A stretch of DNA of 64,000 bases. Origin: Microbacterium arabinogalactanolyticum. GTDB taxonomy: Bacteria; Actinomycetota; Actinomycetes; Actinomycetales; Microbacteriaceae. The first letter of the stretch is position 1. Each line of letters begins with the position of its first letter. A model generated the notes under the pieces. The model ran no database searches. It was not told the DNA's origin and worked only from the letters and a program-made list of their open reading frames with translations. The position numbers were made by a program, and so were the translations under genes. Shown piece after piece: positions 1-9,925 of this stretch. The stretch lies in NCBI RefSeq assembly GCF_030268005.1, contig NZ_BRZC01000004.1, forward strand, positions 1 to 64,000. The letters run 5' to 3'.

Positions 1-329
1 GGGGCTGCCTCGGCGGGCGCGGTCTCGGCCGGCGCGGCCTCGGCGGCGGGCGCCGCGGCTGCGGGCGCGTCGCCGGTCGAACCGGCACCGCTGCCATCGC
101 CGATGCGGGCGAGCAGAGCGCCCACCTCGACGGTCTCGTCCTCGGCCACGAGGATCTCCTCGATGACGCCGCTGACGGGCGAGGGGATCTCGGTGTCGAC
201 CTTGTCGGTCGAGATCTCGAGCAGGCCCTCATCCGCCTGCACCGTGTCGCCGACCTGCTTCAGCCAGCGAGTGACCGTACCCTCGGTGACGCTCTCCCCA
301 AGTGCGGGAAGGACCACGGGTGTGCTCAT
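1..329 (-). CDS. sucB: Dihydrolipoamide acyltransferase (E2), N-terminal part, runs off the window
   Basis: Only the first ~109 residues are in the window. They start [17 protein letters not shown] and form a complete lipoyl domain with the lipoylated lysine in [14 protein letters not shown], followed by an Ala/Pro/Glu-rich swinging-arm linker. This is the E2 core of a 2-oxoacid dehydrogenase complex, which transfers acyl groups from E1 to CoA in the cytoplasm. The ATG is preceded by GAAGGAG. lpd (E3) lies 67 bp upstream on the same strand, which fits an E2/E3 operon. Whether it serves 2-oxoglutarate or pyruvate dehydrogenase cannot be decided from this part; the [12 protein letters not shown] start is typical of the SucB type. 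Confidence 0.9.
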   Translation of the reverse strand, partial: MSTPVVLPALGESVTEGTVTRWLKQVGDTVQADEGLLEISTDKVDTEIPSPVSGVIEEILVAEDETVEVGALLARIGDGSGAGSTGDAPAAAAPAAEAAPAETAPAEAA

Positions 330-396
330 GACGGAGTCTCCTTCAGAAATCTGTGACGCCCCAAGCTTAGTGACCCGGGCGCCCTGTTGGTGCGGT

Positions 397-1770
397 TCAG
401 AGTGCGTGGAGCGGTTTTCCGGCCAGAGCGAGGAAAGCCTCGCCCAGCGCCTCGCTCTGAGTGGGGTGCGCGTGGATCAGCGGAGCGATGTCCTCCGGGT
501 GCGCCTCCCACGCGACGGCCAGCTGGCCCTCGGTGATGAGTTCGCCGACGCGGTCGCCGAGCAGGTGCACGCCGAGGACGGGTCCGTCCTTCTGGCGCAC
601 GACCTTGACCGTGCCTCCGGTGCCGATGATCTCGCTCTTGCCGTTGCCGGCCAGGTTGTACTCGTAGGAGACGACGGCGTCCGCGCCGTGGGCCGTGATC
701 GCGGCCTCCTCGGTGATGCCCACCGACGCCACCTCCGGGCTGCAGTAGGTCACCCGGGGGATCTGCGATTCGGGGAGTGCCGGCACCTCCATGCCCGCGA
801 TGCGCTCGGCGACCGCGATGCCCTGCAGGAATCCTCGGTGCGCGAGCTGAAGGCCCGGGACGATGTCACCTACGGCCCACAGGCCGGGGACGCCGGTGCG
901 GAGCTGCTCGTCCACGATCACGAAGCCGCGGTCCAGCGTGGCGCCCGCCTCCTCGAAGCCCAGCCCGGCGGTGGCGGGACCGCGACCCACGGCGACCAGC
1001 AGATAGTCGGCCGTGAACGTCTTGCCGTCCTCCAGAGTGACCGTGACCTGGTTCTCGTCCTGCTCCGCCTTCTGGAAGCGCACGCCGAGGTTGTACGAGA
1101 TCCCCTTGCGGCGGAACGCGCGCTCCAGGCCCTTGCTGAGCACGATGTCCTCGTTGGGAACCAGATGCGGCAGAGCCTCGACGATCGTGACCTCCGCGCC
1201 GAACGAGTGCCAGACGCTGGCGAACTCGACGCCGATCACGCCGCCGCCGAGCACGATGACCTTGGCCGGGATCTCCTCGAGCGCGAGCGCCTGCTCGCTG
1301 GTGAGGATGCGTCCGCCGATCTCCAGACCGGGGAGGCTGCGGCTGTACGAGCCCGTGGCCAGCACCACGTCGGCGCCGACGTAGCGGTCGTCGCCCACGC
1401 TCACCGAGCGGTCCTTCTCGAGACGGCCCTCACCGGCGATCACGGTGATCCCGCGCGCCTTGATCAGACCCTCCAGGCCCTTGAACTTCTTCGCGACGAT
1501 CCCCTCGCGGTACGCGGTCACGCCGGCCGCGTCGACGCCGCCGAGGGTGGCGGTCACTCCGACGGAGGCCGCGGTGCGCACGTGATCGGCGACCTCGGCC
1601 GCGTGCAGCAGCGCTTTGGTGGGGATGCATCCGCGGTGCAGGCAGGTGCCGCCGACCTTGTCCTTCTCGATCAGCGCCACCTTCTTCCCGAGCTCCGCGG
1701 CGCGCAGGGCCGCGGCGTAGCCGCCGCTGCCGCCGCCGAGGATGACGAGGTCGAACTCGTGAACAGCCAT
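397..1770 (-). CDS. lpdA: Dihydrolipoyl dehydrogenase (E3)
   Basis: The 457-residue flavoprotein reoxidises dihydrolipoamide on E2 with NAD+. It shows the N-terminal FAD motif [12 protein letters not shown], the redox disulfide Cys43/Cys48 in [13 protein letters not shown], a second nucleotide-binding [11 protein letters not shown], the FAD motif WAVGDI, and the C-terminal HPTQSEA with the His-Glu catalytic pair. Length is normal for the family. The start MAVHEFD overlaps the pepA stop by one base (TGATG), so translation is probably coupled to pepA. It precedes sucB on the same strand. Family assignment is certain; sharing of E3 between complexes is known biology and cannot be seen here. Confidence 0.95.
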   Translation of the reverse strand: MAVHEFDLVILGGGSGGYAAALRAAELGKKVALIEKDKVGGTCLHRGCIPTKALLHAAEVADHVRTAASVGVTATLGGVDAAGVTAYREGIVAKKFKGLEGLIKARGITVIAGEGRLEKDRSVSVGDDRYVGADVVLATGSYSRSLPGLEIGGRILTSEQALALEEIPAKVIVLGGGVIGVEFASVWHSFGAEVTIVEALPHLVPNEDIVLSKGLERAFRRKGISYNLGVRFQKAEQDENQVTVTLEDGKTFTADYLLVAVGRGPATAGLGFEEAGATLDRGFVIVDEQLRTGVPGLWAVGDIVPGLQLAHRGFLQGIAVAERIAGMEVPALPESQIPRVTYCSPEVASVGITEEAAITAHGADAVVSYEYNLAGNGKSEIIGTGGTVKVVRQKDGPVLGVHLLGDRVGELITEGQLAVAWEAHPEDIAPLIHAHPTQSEALGEAFLALAGKPLHAL

Positions 1771-3245
1771 CAGGCCTCCTTGACCGATGCGCGTGCGAAC
1801 GCGATGAGGGAGCGGACGGTGGCGCCGGTGGGGCCCTTCTCCGTGAAGCCGTAAGGCGCACCGGTGTGCTCGCCGGAGCCGGCGATGTCGAGGTGCACCC
1901 ACGGGATGCGGGGCGCGTCCTCGGCATCCGAGGTGCGGCCCACGAAGCGCTGCAGGAAGAGACCCGCGAACATCGAGCCGCCCGATCGATCGGACATGTT
2001 CGAGTTGATCATGTCGGCGATGGGGGACTCCAGCAGCTCCTCCATGTACTCCGGCAGCGGCAGCTGCCAGGCCGGCTCGCCGGCCTGCTCGGAGGCGGCG
2101 AGGTACTCGGCGACCGCGGCGTCCTCGCCCATGACGCCGGTGTGGCGCTTGCCGAGCGCAGTGATGATCGCTCCGGTCAGGGTCGCGACGTCGAAGACGA
2201 CATCCGGGTTCTCCCGGCTCGCGGCGACCAGGCCGTCGGCCATCACCAGGCGGCCCTCGGCGTCCGTGTTCAGCACCTCGACGGTCTGGCCGTCCAGCAT
2301 CCGCAGCACGTCGCCGGGGCGCGTGGCGCGACCCGACGGCATGTTGTCGGCGATGCACATCCACGCCGTGACCCGGACGGGCAGCGCCAGGGCGGCGATC
2401 GCGCGGATGGCGGCGAGCACGGTGGCGGAGCCGGCCATGTCGAACTTCATGCCGAGCATGCTCGCGGCGGGCTTGAGCGAGAGGCCGCCGGTGTCGAACG
2501 TGATCCCCTTGCCGACCAGTGCGATGTGGCGGCCCGCGCCCTCGGGGGAGTAGCTGAGCTTGACGAGGCGGGGCGGGCGGTCCGAGCCGCGGCCGACGCC
2601 GATGATGCCGCCGAAGCCCTGCTCCTCGAGCTTCTTCTCGTCGAGGATCTCCACCTCCACGGGCAGGGAGACGACGGCGTCCGCGGCGGACTGGGCGAGC
2701 TGCGCGGGGCTCTGCCACTCGGCGGGCACGGACACGAGGTCCTTCACCAGGGCGACGGCCTCCGCGACGACGCGGGCGTTCTCCAGCGCGCCGTCACCGA
2801 CCGACGGCGCGTGCAGCACGAGGGCGTCCGCGCGAGCGGGCTTCTTCTCGGTGCGGTAGTCGTCGAAGCGGTATCCGCCGAGCAGGGCGCCCTCGGCTGC
2901 GGCATCCGCGAACTGCTCGAGACCGGGGGCGAGCCCGATCGAGACGGTCGCGAAGCCCGTCAGGCTGCGAACGGCGGTGGCCACGGCATCCCGCACGCGC
3001 TCGGCGCTCGGAGTCGCACCTGCGCTCACGACGGCCAGCGGGAGGTCGGTCACGGCCGGCAGGTGCACGCGCGTGTATGCGGATGCGGTGCCCTTGTAGC
3101 CGATGGCGGACAGGGTTCCGGTCAGGCCCTCGTAGCCGTCCAGCGCGTCGTGTGCGCCTGCGGGATCGGGGATGACGAGCACTGCGGCGTCTGCAGCACT
3201 TCCAGGGAACGGATCGGTCGTGTGCGAGATCACGGGAAGCGTCAT
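1770..3245 (-). CDS. pepA: Leucyl aminopeptidase (M17 family)
   Basis: This is a 491-residue cytoplasmic dizinc aminopeptidase that releases N-terminal residues from peptides. The metal-binding and catalytic motifs are clear: GKGITFDTGGLSLKP and NTDAEGR at residues 326-332. The N-terminal ~150 residues are the less conserved M17 N domain. It is the first gene of the pepA-lpd-sucB run. The ATG lies exactly 6 nt downstream of a TAGGAT box, so the mRNA is probably leaderless. Length and motifs are normal for the family. Confidence 0.95.
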   Translation of the reverse strand: MTLPVISHTTDPFPGSAADAAVLVIPDPAGAHDALDGYEGLTGTLSAIGYKGTASAYTRVHLPAVTDLPLAVVSAGATPSAERVRDAVATAVRSLTGFATVSIGLAPGLEQFADAAAEGALLGGYRFDDYRTEKKPARADALVLHAPSVGDGALENARVVAEAVALVKDLVSVPAEWQSPAQLAQSAADAVVSLPVEVEILDEKKLEEQGFGGIIGVGRGSDRPPRLVKLSYSPEGAGRHIALVGKGITFDTGGLSLKPAASMLGMKFDMAGSATVLAAIRAIAALALPVRVTAWMCIADNMPSGRATRPGDVLRMLDGQTVEVLNTDAEGRLVMADGLVAASRENPDVVFDVATLTGAIITALGKRHTGVMGEDAAVAEYLAASEQAGEPAWQLPLPEYMEELLESPIADMINSNMSDRSGGSMFAGLFLQRFVGRTSDAEDAPRIPWVHLDIAGSGEHTGAPYGFTEKGPTGATVRSLIAFARASVKEA

Positions 3246-3251
3246 GTCTCC

Positions 3252-3257
3252 ATCCTA
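3252..3257 (-). promoter_or_regulatory. -10 box for leaderless pepA
   Basis: TAGGAT on the minus strand lies 6 nt upstream of the pepA ATG, which places the transcription start at or near the initiation codon. The same arrangement recurs at many genes in the window. Confidence 0.55.
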
Positions 3258-3345
3258 GGGATCCGCCGGTTGCTCCCGGGATCACCGCGGCGCCCGTGTT
3301 CGCTGTCAGCATGAGCGGCGCCCGCCCCGAGGGCACCCCGGCTCG

Positions 3346-3351
3346 TAGCAT
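3346..3351 (+). promoter_or_regulatory. -10 box for leaderless PAC2-family gene
   Basis: TAGCAT ends 6 nt before the ATG at 3358, the spacing expected for leaderless transcription. It faces the pepA promoter within a 112-bp divergent intergenic region. Confidence 0.55.
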
Positions 3352-3357
3352 TGACAC

Positions 3358-4290
3358 ATGCCCTTCTCCGATGAGCTCTACGAGTCGATCGCCGGCGCGC
3401 CGGATGTGCCCACCGGCCTTCCCCTGGTGATCCTGCTCACCGGCTTCACGGATGCGGGCAATGCGGTCTCCGGGCTCATCGAGCACCTCCACGAGACCAC
3501 CGACCCGCAGCCGCTGATCGTGTTCGACAACGACGTGCTGCTGGACTACCGCGCGAGGCGCCCGGTGATCGTCTTCGACCAGGATCACCTGACCGAGTTC
3601 CGTCCCGCCCGCCTCGAGCTCGCGCTCGCTCACGACGCGCTCGGCCAGCCGTTCCTGCTCCTGTCGGGCTATGAGCCCGACTTCGCCTGGAACGCCTTCA
3701 CCGCCGCGGTGGTGAGCTTCGCGGAGGGATTCCAGGTGTCCGCGGTCACCTGGGTGCACTCGATCGCCATGCCCGTGCCGCACACGCGTCCGCTGGGCAC
3801 GACCGTCAGCGGCAACCGGCGCGACCTGATCGCCGCGCACTCGGTGTGGCGACCGCGCACGCAGGTCCCCGCGACGGCCGGCCACCTGCTCGAGTACCGG
3901 CTCATCCAGCAGGACGTGCGCGTCGCCGGGTTCGTGCTGCTCGTGCCGCACTACCTGGCCGACACGGAGTACCCGGACACCGTGATCGCCGCCGCCGACA
4001 AGCTCATGATCGCGACGGGTCTCGTGCTGCGGATGGACGAGGTGCAGGAGGGCCGCCAGGAGTACCTGACCCGTGTCGAGGAGCAGGTGCACGGCAGCGA
4101 GGAACTGATGCAGATGGTGCACACCCTCGAACGGCGCTACGACGCCTACATGGCCGGGCGCGACGACGAGGGCGATGAGGCCGACGAGAGCTTCGACGAG
4201 CGCGACCTGCCCAGCGCGGACGAGCTCGCCGCGGAGCTGGAGCGGTATCTGGCGAACCGCAGACCCGGCGACGACGAGAAGCGCGGCTGA
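3358..4290 (+). CDS. PAC2 family protein (proteasome-assembly-chaperone-like)
   Basis: The 310-residue protein matches the PAC2/DUF75 fold family in its N-terminal two-thirds (GLPLVILLTGFTDAGNAVSGL, then ALAHDALGQPFLLLSGYEPDFAW). Its C-terminus is acidic and probably disordered (residues ~265-300, rich in Asp/Glu). Such proteins are widespread in actinobacteria next to sigA or proteasome-related genes, but their biochemical role is not established. The start is chosen at the ATG 6 nt after TAGCAT. It is transcribed divergently from pepA and toward sigA. Family assignment is firm; function is unknown. Confidence 0.8.
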   Translation: MPFSDELYESIAGAPDVPTGLPLVILLTGFTDAGNAVSGLIEHLHETTDPQPLIVFDNDVLLDYRARRPVIVFDQDHLTEFRPARLELALAHDALGQPFLLLSGYEPDFAWNAFTAAVVSFAEGFQVSAVTWVHSIAMPVPHTRPLGTTVSGNRRDLIAAHSVWRPRTQVPATAGHLLEYRLIQQDVRVAGFVLLVPHYLADTEYPDTVIAAADKLMIATGLVLRMDEVQEGRQEYLTRVEEQVHGSEELMQMVHTLERRYDAYMAGRDDEGDEADESFDERDLPSADELAAELERYLANRRPGDDEKRG

Positions 4291-4337
4291 GCCGACGCGC
4301 GGAGATCACCACCTGGGACGCCGCATGCCGTCATGTG

Positions 4338-4346
4338 TGTGATAAT
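4338..4346 (+). promoter_or_regulatory. Candidate extended -10 promoter upstream of sigA
   Basis: TGTGATAAT (TG extension plus a GATAAT hexamer) lies about 110 bp upstream of the sigA GTG. A perfect TTGACA at 4390-4395 is a second possible promoter element, but it has only a weak -10 (CGAAAT) 17 bp further on. Which one is used cannot be decided by reading. Confidence 0.3.
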
Positions 4347-4456
4347 GGACGTCTGACCCGTTGTCAACCATCGATCTTCGTGATCCGGCTTGACAAGGGT
4401 CTTACTAGTGTCCGAAATGGCCCGGAGCGCGTGCACCGCTCCGTGAAAGGCGAAAC

Positions 4457-5700
<1,244 letters not shown>

Positions 5701-5704
<4 letters not shown>

Positions 5705-7020
5705 TGTCGACGGCACCTCAGGCGCGCTCAGCCGGCCTGCGGTACGTCTTCCCTGTGCTGGCGGGAAAGCTCGCGCGCTTCGCGACCCGTCTGCGCGGGG
5801 GAGGCTCCGCCTTCCCCGGCTATCTCACCAACCGGCTTGCCCCGTCGCTGCTGCCCACGCTCGCGGACCAGTTCCGCTACGGCGTGGTGTTCGTGCTGGG
5901 CTCGAACGGTAAGACCACGACCACGCACATGGTCAGCGAGGTGCTGCGCGCACACGGGCTCACCGTGTTCACGAATCCGACAGGCGCCAACCTGCCGCAG
6001 GGCGTGACCAGTGCGCTGCTGGCCGATGCCACCCTCACCGGGCGGATCAAGGCCGATGTCGCGGTGCTCGAGATCGATGAGGGCTACGCGGCCGATCTGG
6101 CCGACCGGCTCTCTCCGTCGGTCATCCTGTCGCTGAATGTTCAGGTCGACCAGCTGTATCGTTTCTACGAGACCGAGCGCGTCGCCGACATGATGCTCGA
6201 CGCCTCGACGCGGGCATCCGCTCACGTCGTCGTGAACCGCGACGATCCGTACCTCAGCAAGATCGACGTCGACGCCATGCGCGCCCCGGTGTCGTTCTTC
6301 GGCGTCGCACCCGAGATCATCGCGGCATCCGCGCACGGTCTCGTCAACGCCGCGGACACCCGCAGCGGCAACGCCGGCACCGCGGAGCGCGACGCGTACT
6401 CCGAGGTGCGCAGCGTGGACGGACGCGAGGTGTCGATCAGGATCGGCGACGCGGATGCCGCTGTGCGCCTGCCCGCGCGCGGTCTGCACTACGCCGCCGA
6501 CGCCGCTGCCGCACTGGCAGTGGCCTCGCGCGTGCTCGGCGACGAGTTCTCCGCGGATGCCGCCGCGCGGGGCTTCTCGCGCATGGCGCCGGCCTACGGG
6601 CGCGGCGAGGTCATCCCGCTGCGTCGCGACCCCGCGGGGGAGCAGGTCGAGTTCGTGATGTTCAAGAACGCGCCGAGCCTGCAGATGAACCTCGACGCGC
6701 TGGACGGGGCACCCGAGCGCGCCCTGATGGCGATCGACGAGGGCACGCCCGACGTCTCGTGGCTGTACGACGTGGACTTCCACGCGCTGGAGTCCGTCGA
6801 CGTCGTCACGGGCGAGAAGGCCTACCAGCTCGCGCTGGCGTTGGAGCACGCCGGCGTCCGCATCGGCACCGTCGAGCCCGACATGGAGAAGGCCGTCGCG
6901 ATGATGCGGGAGCTGCCGCAGACCGCCGCCGGCCGTCAGATCTGGTTCGTCAACTACGAGCTCATGATGATCGGCCGCAGGCTCCTCGGCCATGGTGACC
7001 AGGAGGTGGCTCGCCGATGA
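5701..7020 (+). CDS. murT: MurT-like Mur ligase (lipid II D-Glu modifying), lacking the Cys4 zinc ribbon
   Basis: The 439-residue protein has the Mur-ligase ATP site [11 protein letters not shown] (residues 67-77), [19 protein letters not shown] and the C-terminal DUF1727 region with [11 protein letters not shown]. Asp351 in that motif probably corresponds to the aspartate that joins the GatD triad in S. aureus MurT. In known systems MurT activates the alpha-carboxyl of D-Glu in lipid II and GatD supplies ammonia. Unusually, the protein contains no cysteine, so the Cys4 zinc ribbon normally inserted in the central domain is gone; the equivalent stretch (~residues 198-245) is Ala/Gly-rich. It overlaps sigA and gatD by 4 nt each. 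The role may be ligation of an amine other than ammonia (see findings). Confidence 0.88.
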
Positions 7021-7790
7021 CCGCGACCGTGCGCATCGCGCAGCTGTACCCCGAGATCCTGGGCGTCACCGGCGACCGGGGCAACGTCCGCGCCCTGCAG
7101 GTGCGCCTCGAGCGCGCCGGAGCGACCGTCGACGTGCTGCCCGTCGGCATCGGCGAGGAGCTGCCCGCCGACCTCGACATCCTCGTGATCGGCAACGGCC
7201 CGCTGTCCGCCATGCGCGGCGTGCACGCGGATCTGGTGGCCCGTGGCGACGGCATCCGCTCCCATGTGGCCGACGGACGTGCGCTGCTCGCCGTCGGCGG
7301 CGGCGCCGAGCTGCTCAGCAACGGCGTCACGACGCTCGAGGGCGAGACGGTCGAGGGCCTCGGCATCTTCGACGCCACCGTGTCGCGCACCAAGAAGCGC
7401 AAGGTGGGCTACATCGTCGTCGAGACCGCGGTCGGCCGCGTGATCGGCTTCGAGGATCACGCCAGCGAGTGGACGCTCTCCGACGCCGCGCACAGCTACG
7501 GTCGCGTGGCATTCGGTCAGGGCGGTTTCGCTCTTCCGGGCGACGGGGACCAGCCGGCCCGCGGCGAGATCATCCGTGTCGCGAACGCGATCGCCGCGAA
7601 CATCCAGGGGCCGATGCTCCCGCTGAACCCCGAGCTGGTGCGCGAGATCATCACCGGCGTCGCCGAGCGGCGGGGCCTGGAGCTCGACCTGTCGATCGGC
7701 GTCGAGTCGCTGGACACGTACGCGGCCGGTGCTCGCGCGGCCATCGAGACCCTCGTGCACGGCAAGGGCTTCAACTCCATCCAGCTCTGA
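7017..7790 (+). CDS. gatD: GatD-like class I glutamine amidotransferase-fold protein with lost catalytic residues
   Basis: The 257-residue protein is clearly GatD by sequence (IAQLYPEILGVTGDRGN at the N-terminus; GPMLPLNPELV near the C-terminus) and by its 4-nt overlap with murT. In GatD the nucleophile sits in a CGG(Y/F)Q motif; here residues 92-100 read AVGGGAELL, with Gly94 at the cysteine position. The catalytic histidine normally precedes GPLLPKNP; here Gln197 precedes GPMLPLNP. Both glutaminase residues are therefore absent and the protein should not release ammonia from glutamine. There is no frameshift or stop, and length is normal, so it is more likely repurposed than decayed. A structural or substrate-channel role for MurT is inferred. 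Confidence 0.88.
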   Translation: MTATVRIAQLYPEILGVTGDRGNVRALQVRLERAGATVDVLPVGIGEELPADLDILVIGNGPLSAMRGVHADLVARGDGIRSHVADGRALLAVGGGAELLSNGVTTLEGETVEGLGIFDATVSRTKKRKVGYIVVETAVGRVIGFEDHASEWTLSDAAHSYGRVAFGQGGFALPGDGDQPARGEIIRVANAIAANIQGPMLPLNPELVREIITGVAERRGLELDLSIGVESLDTYAAGARAAIETLVHGKGFNSIQL

Positions 7791-7804
7791 GTCGGAGGCG
7801 ACAG

Positions 7805-8500
7805 ATGTCAGGCAGTGCGGCGCCCCGGGTCCTGCTGAGCCGTTCCGTGCTGATGCAGAACGCGCAGGGACTGCTCGCGTCCTCGGGCGGGGTCGTCGAT
7901 CTGCGGCATGACGCCTACGGCCACGGCCTGGACGAGGTCGCCCCGATCGTCCTGGAGGCCGGCGCATCCGCGATGCGGGTCGGCTCCGTGGAGGAGGCGC
8001 GTCGGCTGGAGGCAGCCGGCATCCCCGCGACGACCGACACCCTGCCGGATGTCGACCCGCACCGGCTCCTCGGCATCCCGGATGCCGAGGGCCCCGTCTC
8101 CACGCAGCCCGTGATGAGCCTGCAGGGCCGCGTGCTCTCGACCAAACCCCTGCACGCGGGGGAGGCGGTCTCGTACGGCTACACCCACCGCGCGAGCCGG
8201 GACACCAGGGTCGCGCTGGTGACCGGCGGCTACGCCCAGGGCATCCTGCGCGCGCTCGGCAATCGGGCCCGCGTGCAGATCGGCGAGCACACGCATCCGA
8301 TCGTCGGTCGCATCGCGATGGACGTCTGCGTGGTCGATCTGGAGGGGGCGGATGCCCCGGTCGGCGCTCCCGTGACCTATTTCGGCGGCAGCGGTGCGAT
8401 ACGCGACGCACTCGCGCAGTGGTCCGCGGCCACCGGCCTGACCGCGCTGGAGATGGCGGTCGTGATCGGACGCAACGGCGAACGGAGCTGGCAGGCATGA
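7805..8500 (+). CDS. Short alanine racemase-like protein: barrel mostly deleted, C-terminal tyrosine domain kept
   Basis: This is a 231-residue relative of fold-type III PLP racemases, which usually have ~370 residues. Residues 1-95 keep the barrel start (DAYGHG at 36-41), but the PLP lysine position is Arg34. Most of the rest of the barrel is missing. Residues ~100-231 are an intact Alr C-terminal domain: SYGYTHRASRDTR, Tyr143 in GGYAQG (equivalent of catalytic Tyr265 in Geobacillus Alr), and Met172-Asp173. It has an SD (GGAGG) before the ATG, lies 14 nt after gatD and overlaps the next gene by 4 nt. It cannot bind PLP by itself in the usual way. It may donate the tyrosine domain to its neighbour. 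A pseudogene is unlikely given the intact frame and coupling. Confidence 0.75.
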   Translation: MSGSAAPRVLLSRSVLMQNAQGLLASSGGVVDLRHDAYGHGLDEVAPIVLEAGASAMRVGSVEEARRLEAAGIPATTDTLPDVDPHRLLGIPDAEGPVSTQPVMSLQGRVLSTKPLHAGEAVSYGYTHRASRDTRVALVTGGYAQGILRALGNRARVQIGEHTHPIVGRIAMDVCVVDLEGADAPVGAPVTYFGGSGAIRDALAQWSAATGLTALEMAVVIGRNGERSWQA

Positions 8501-9531
8501 GCACCCCGGTCCTGGAGATCTCCCGCGCCGCATTCCGCACGAACATCGCCGCAGTGCTGCAGCGGCTCGACGGGTCGCAGCTGATGCTCGTCATGAAGGA
8601 CGATGCCTACGGGCACGGCATCGAATGGGTCGTCGCCGAAGCCGAGGCGAGTGGCGTCTCCTGGTTCGGAAGCTACGACATCCCGACGGCGCTGCGCATC
8701 CGCGCCGTGACGGCGCAGCGGGTGTACGCGTGGGCGCCGTCGACGGGACCGGAGATCGACGCCGCGATCGGCGCGGGCGTCGACCTGGGGGTCGGCTCGA
8801 TGGACTACCTGCATGCGGTGATCGCGGCGGCCGAGCGCCTCGGCGCACGCGTCGCAGTGCACCTGAAGATCGACACGGGTCTGCACCGCAACGGCTTCCG
8901 GCCGGAGGCGTGGGCGGATGCCGTCGCCGTCGCGCGCGATGCGGAGGATCGCGGCAGCATTCGGATCGCCGGGGTCTGGAGTCATCTCGCCGAGGCCAGC
9001 GATGAGGAGGACGACGCCGCGCAGGCGGTGTTCCTGAACGCCGTGCGCGAGCTGCACAACGCCGGTGGGGAGCCGGAGGTGCTGCATCTGACAGCATCCG
9101 CCGCCGCCTGGTGGCGCCCCGAGCTGCGGGGGACCCTGAGCCGTATCGGCGCGTTCTGCTACGGCATTCGCTCAGCCGACGGGCCGCAGCTGGAAGGCCT
9201 GTCCCTCATCTCGCGACTGGTGGCGACCGTCGACGCCGTGGAAGGCGACCTCGTGCGGATCGGCATCGGTGCGTTCGACGGCCTGCCGTCGATTCTCCGA
9301 GGCGCGGAGGTGGTGACCCCGGGAGGACTGCGGGCGATCTCCCGGATCGACGGCGACAGCACGCTCGTGGACGGCTGGCCGGGTGCCCAGGCAGGGGATC
9401 GGGTGGTCGTGTTCGGACCCGGCGCCGAGGGCGAGTCGGATGCCACGGCTCTCGCCGAGCGCATCGACACGGTGGGCGAGGAGATCCTCACCCGGCTCAC
9501 GCCGACGGTGCGGCGTGAGCTCGTGGATTGA
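8497..9531 (+). CDS. Alanine racemase-like PLP enzyme lacking the C-terminal catalytic tyrosine
   Basis: The 344-residue protein has a complete Alr barrel: PLP lysine Lys34 in MKDDAYGHG, Arg131 in KIDTGLHRNGF, His163 in GVWSHLAEA, and the RIGAFCYGI strand. In the C-terminal domain the usual GYADG motif is replaced by GAFDG (Ala259 where the catalytic tyrosine should be), and the CMDQ motif is replaced by RIDGD. In Alr dimers the tyrosine is supplied by the partner chain, and the preceding gene encodes just such a tyrosine-bearing domain. The translational overlap (ATGA) fits a fixed partnership. Its substrate could be alanine or a diamino acid of the cell-wall bridge; this is inferred. It could also be a non-racemase PLP protein. 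Confidence 0.8.
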   Translation: MSTPVLEISRAAFRTNIAAVLQRLDGSQLMLVMKDDAYGHGIEWVVAEAEASGVSWFGSYDIPTALRIRAVTAQRVYAWAPSTGPEIDAAIGAGVDLGVGSMDYLHAVIAAAERLGARVAVHLKIDTGLHRNGFRPEAWADAVAVARDAEDRGSIRIAGVWSHLAEASDEEDDAAQAVFLNAVRELHNAGGEPEVLHLTASAAAWWRPELRGTLSRIGAFCYGIRSADGPQLEGLSLISRLVATVDAVEGDLVRIGIGAFDGLPSILRGAEVVTPGGLRAISRIDGDSTLVDGWPGAQAGDRVVVFGPGAEGESDATALAERIDTVGEEILTRLTPTVRRELVD

Positions 9532-9534
9532 GGC

Positions 9535-9744
9535 TCAGGCCTCGATGAGGCGGGCGGTCTCGTCGTGCCAGCTGGTGGCGACCGCGCGCAGCTTCTCCTC
9601 GTACTTGCGGCCGTGGTGGGCGCAGAAGAGCATCTCCGTGCCGTTGACCTCGGCTGCGATGTAGGCCTGCGCTCCACAGGAGTCGCACCGGTCCATCGCC
9701 GTGAGGCGGTACTGGACGGTCTCTCGCTCAGTCGTAGCGTTCAT
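9535..9744 (-). CDS. Small Cys-rich DUF7455-type protein
   Basis: The 69-residue protein has two half-sites suited to metal binding: CDSCGAQA near residue 20 and FCAHHGRKYEEKL near residue 41. This is a small zinc-ribbon-like family found throughout actinobacteria with no known function. It is convergent with the racemase-like gene (stop codons 3 nt apart) and divergent from parE. The ATG start at 9744 gives the conserved length. Confidence 0.7.
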   Translation of the reverse strand: MNATTERETVQYRLTAMDRCDSCGAQAYIAAEVNGTEMLFCAHHGRKYEEKLRAVATSWHDETARLIEA

Positions 9745-9911
9745 GTCGGTGCCTCCTCGGGATCCGGGTTCGATTCGAGATCGTGCTCAATACAACCACG
9801 GGTCGCCTGAGTGCATGCCCGGATCACGGCGTGTTTCGCTGTGCGCGTACGCGCCGCGTAACGGCTGGGTCGCGGGGGAGTGTCGCGGCATCCGCTGAGG
9901 CGGCCGCGAAA

Positions 9912-9917
9912 TAGAAT
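9912..9917 (+). promoter_or_regulatory. -10 box of parE
   Basis: TAGAAT lies 8 nt upstream of the parE GTG. This leaves no room for a ribosome binding site and suggests a leaderless or nearly leaderless message. Confidence 0.45.
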
Positions 9918-9925
9918 CGAACATT

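Noticed and set aside
103-1854. 583-residue plus-strand open frame opposite sucB and lpd
   Set aside because: The opposite strand encodes two unmistakable enzymes with proper starts; this frame has no family features.
7805-8500. Reading the short racemase-like gene as a pseudogene with an internal deletion
   Set aside because: The frame is intact, a strong ribosome binding site is present, it overlaps the next gene by 4 nt, and the catalytic C-terminal residues are kept. Decay would not preserve these while the neighbour lost exactly the same function.
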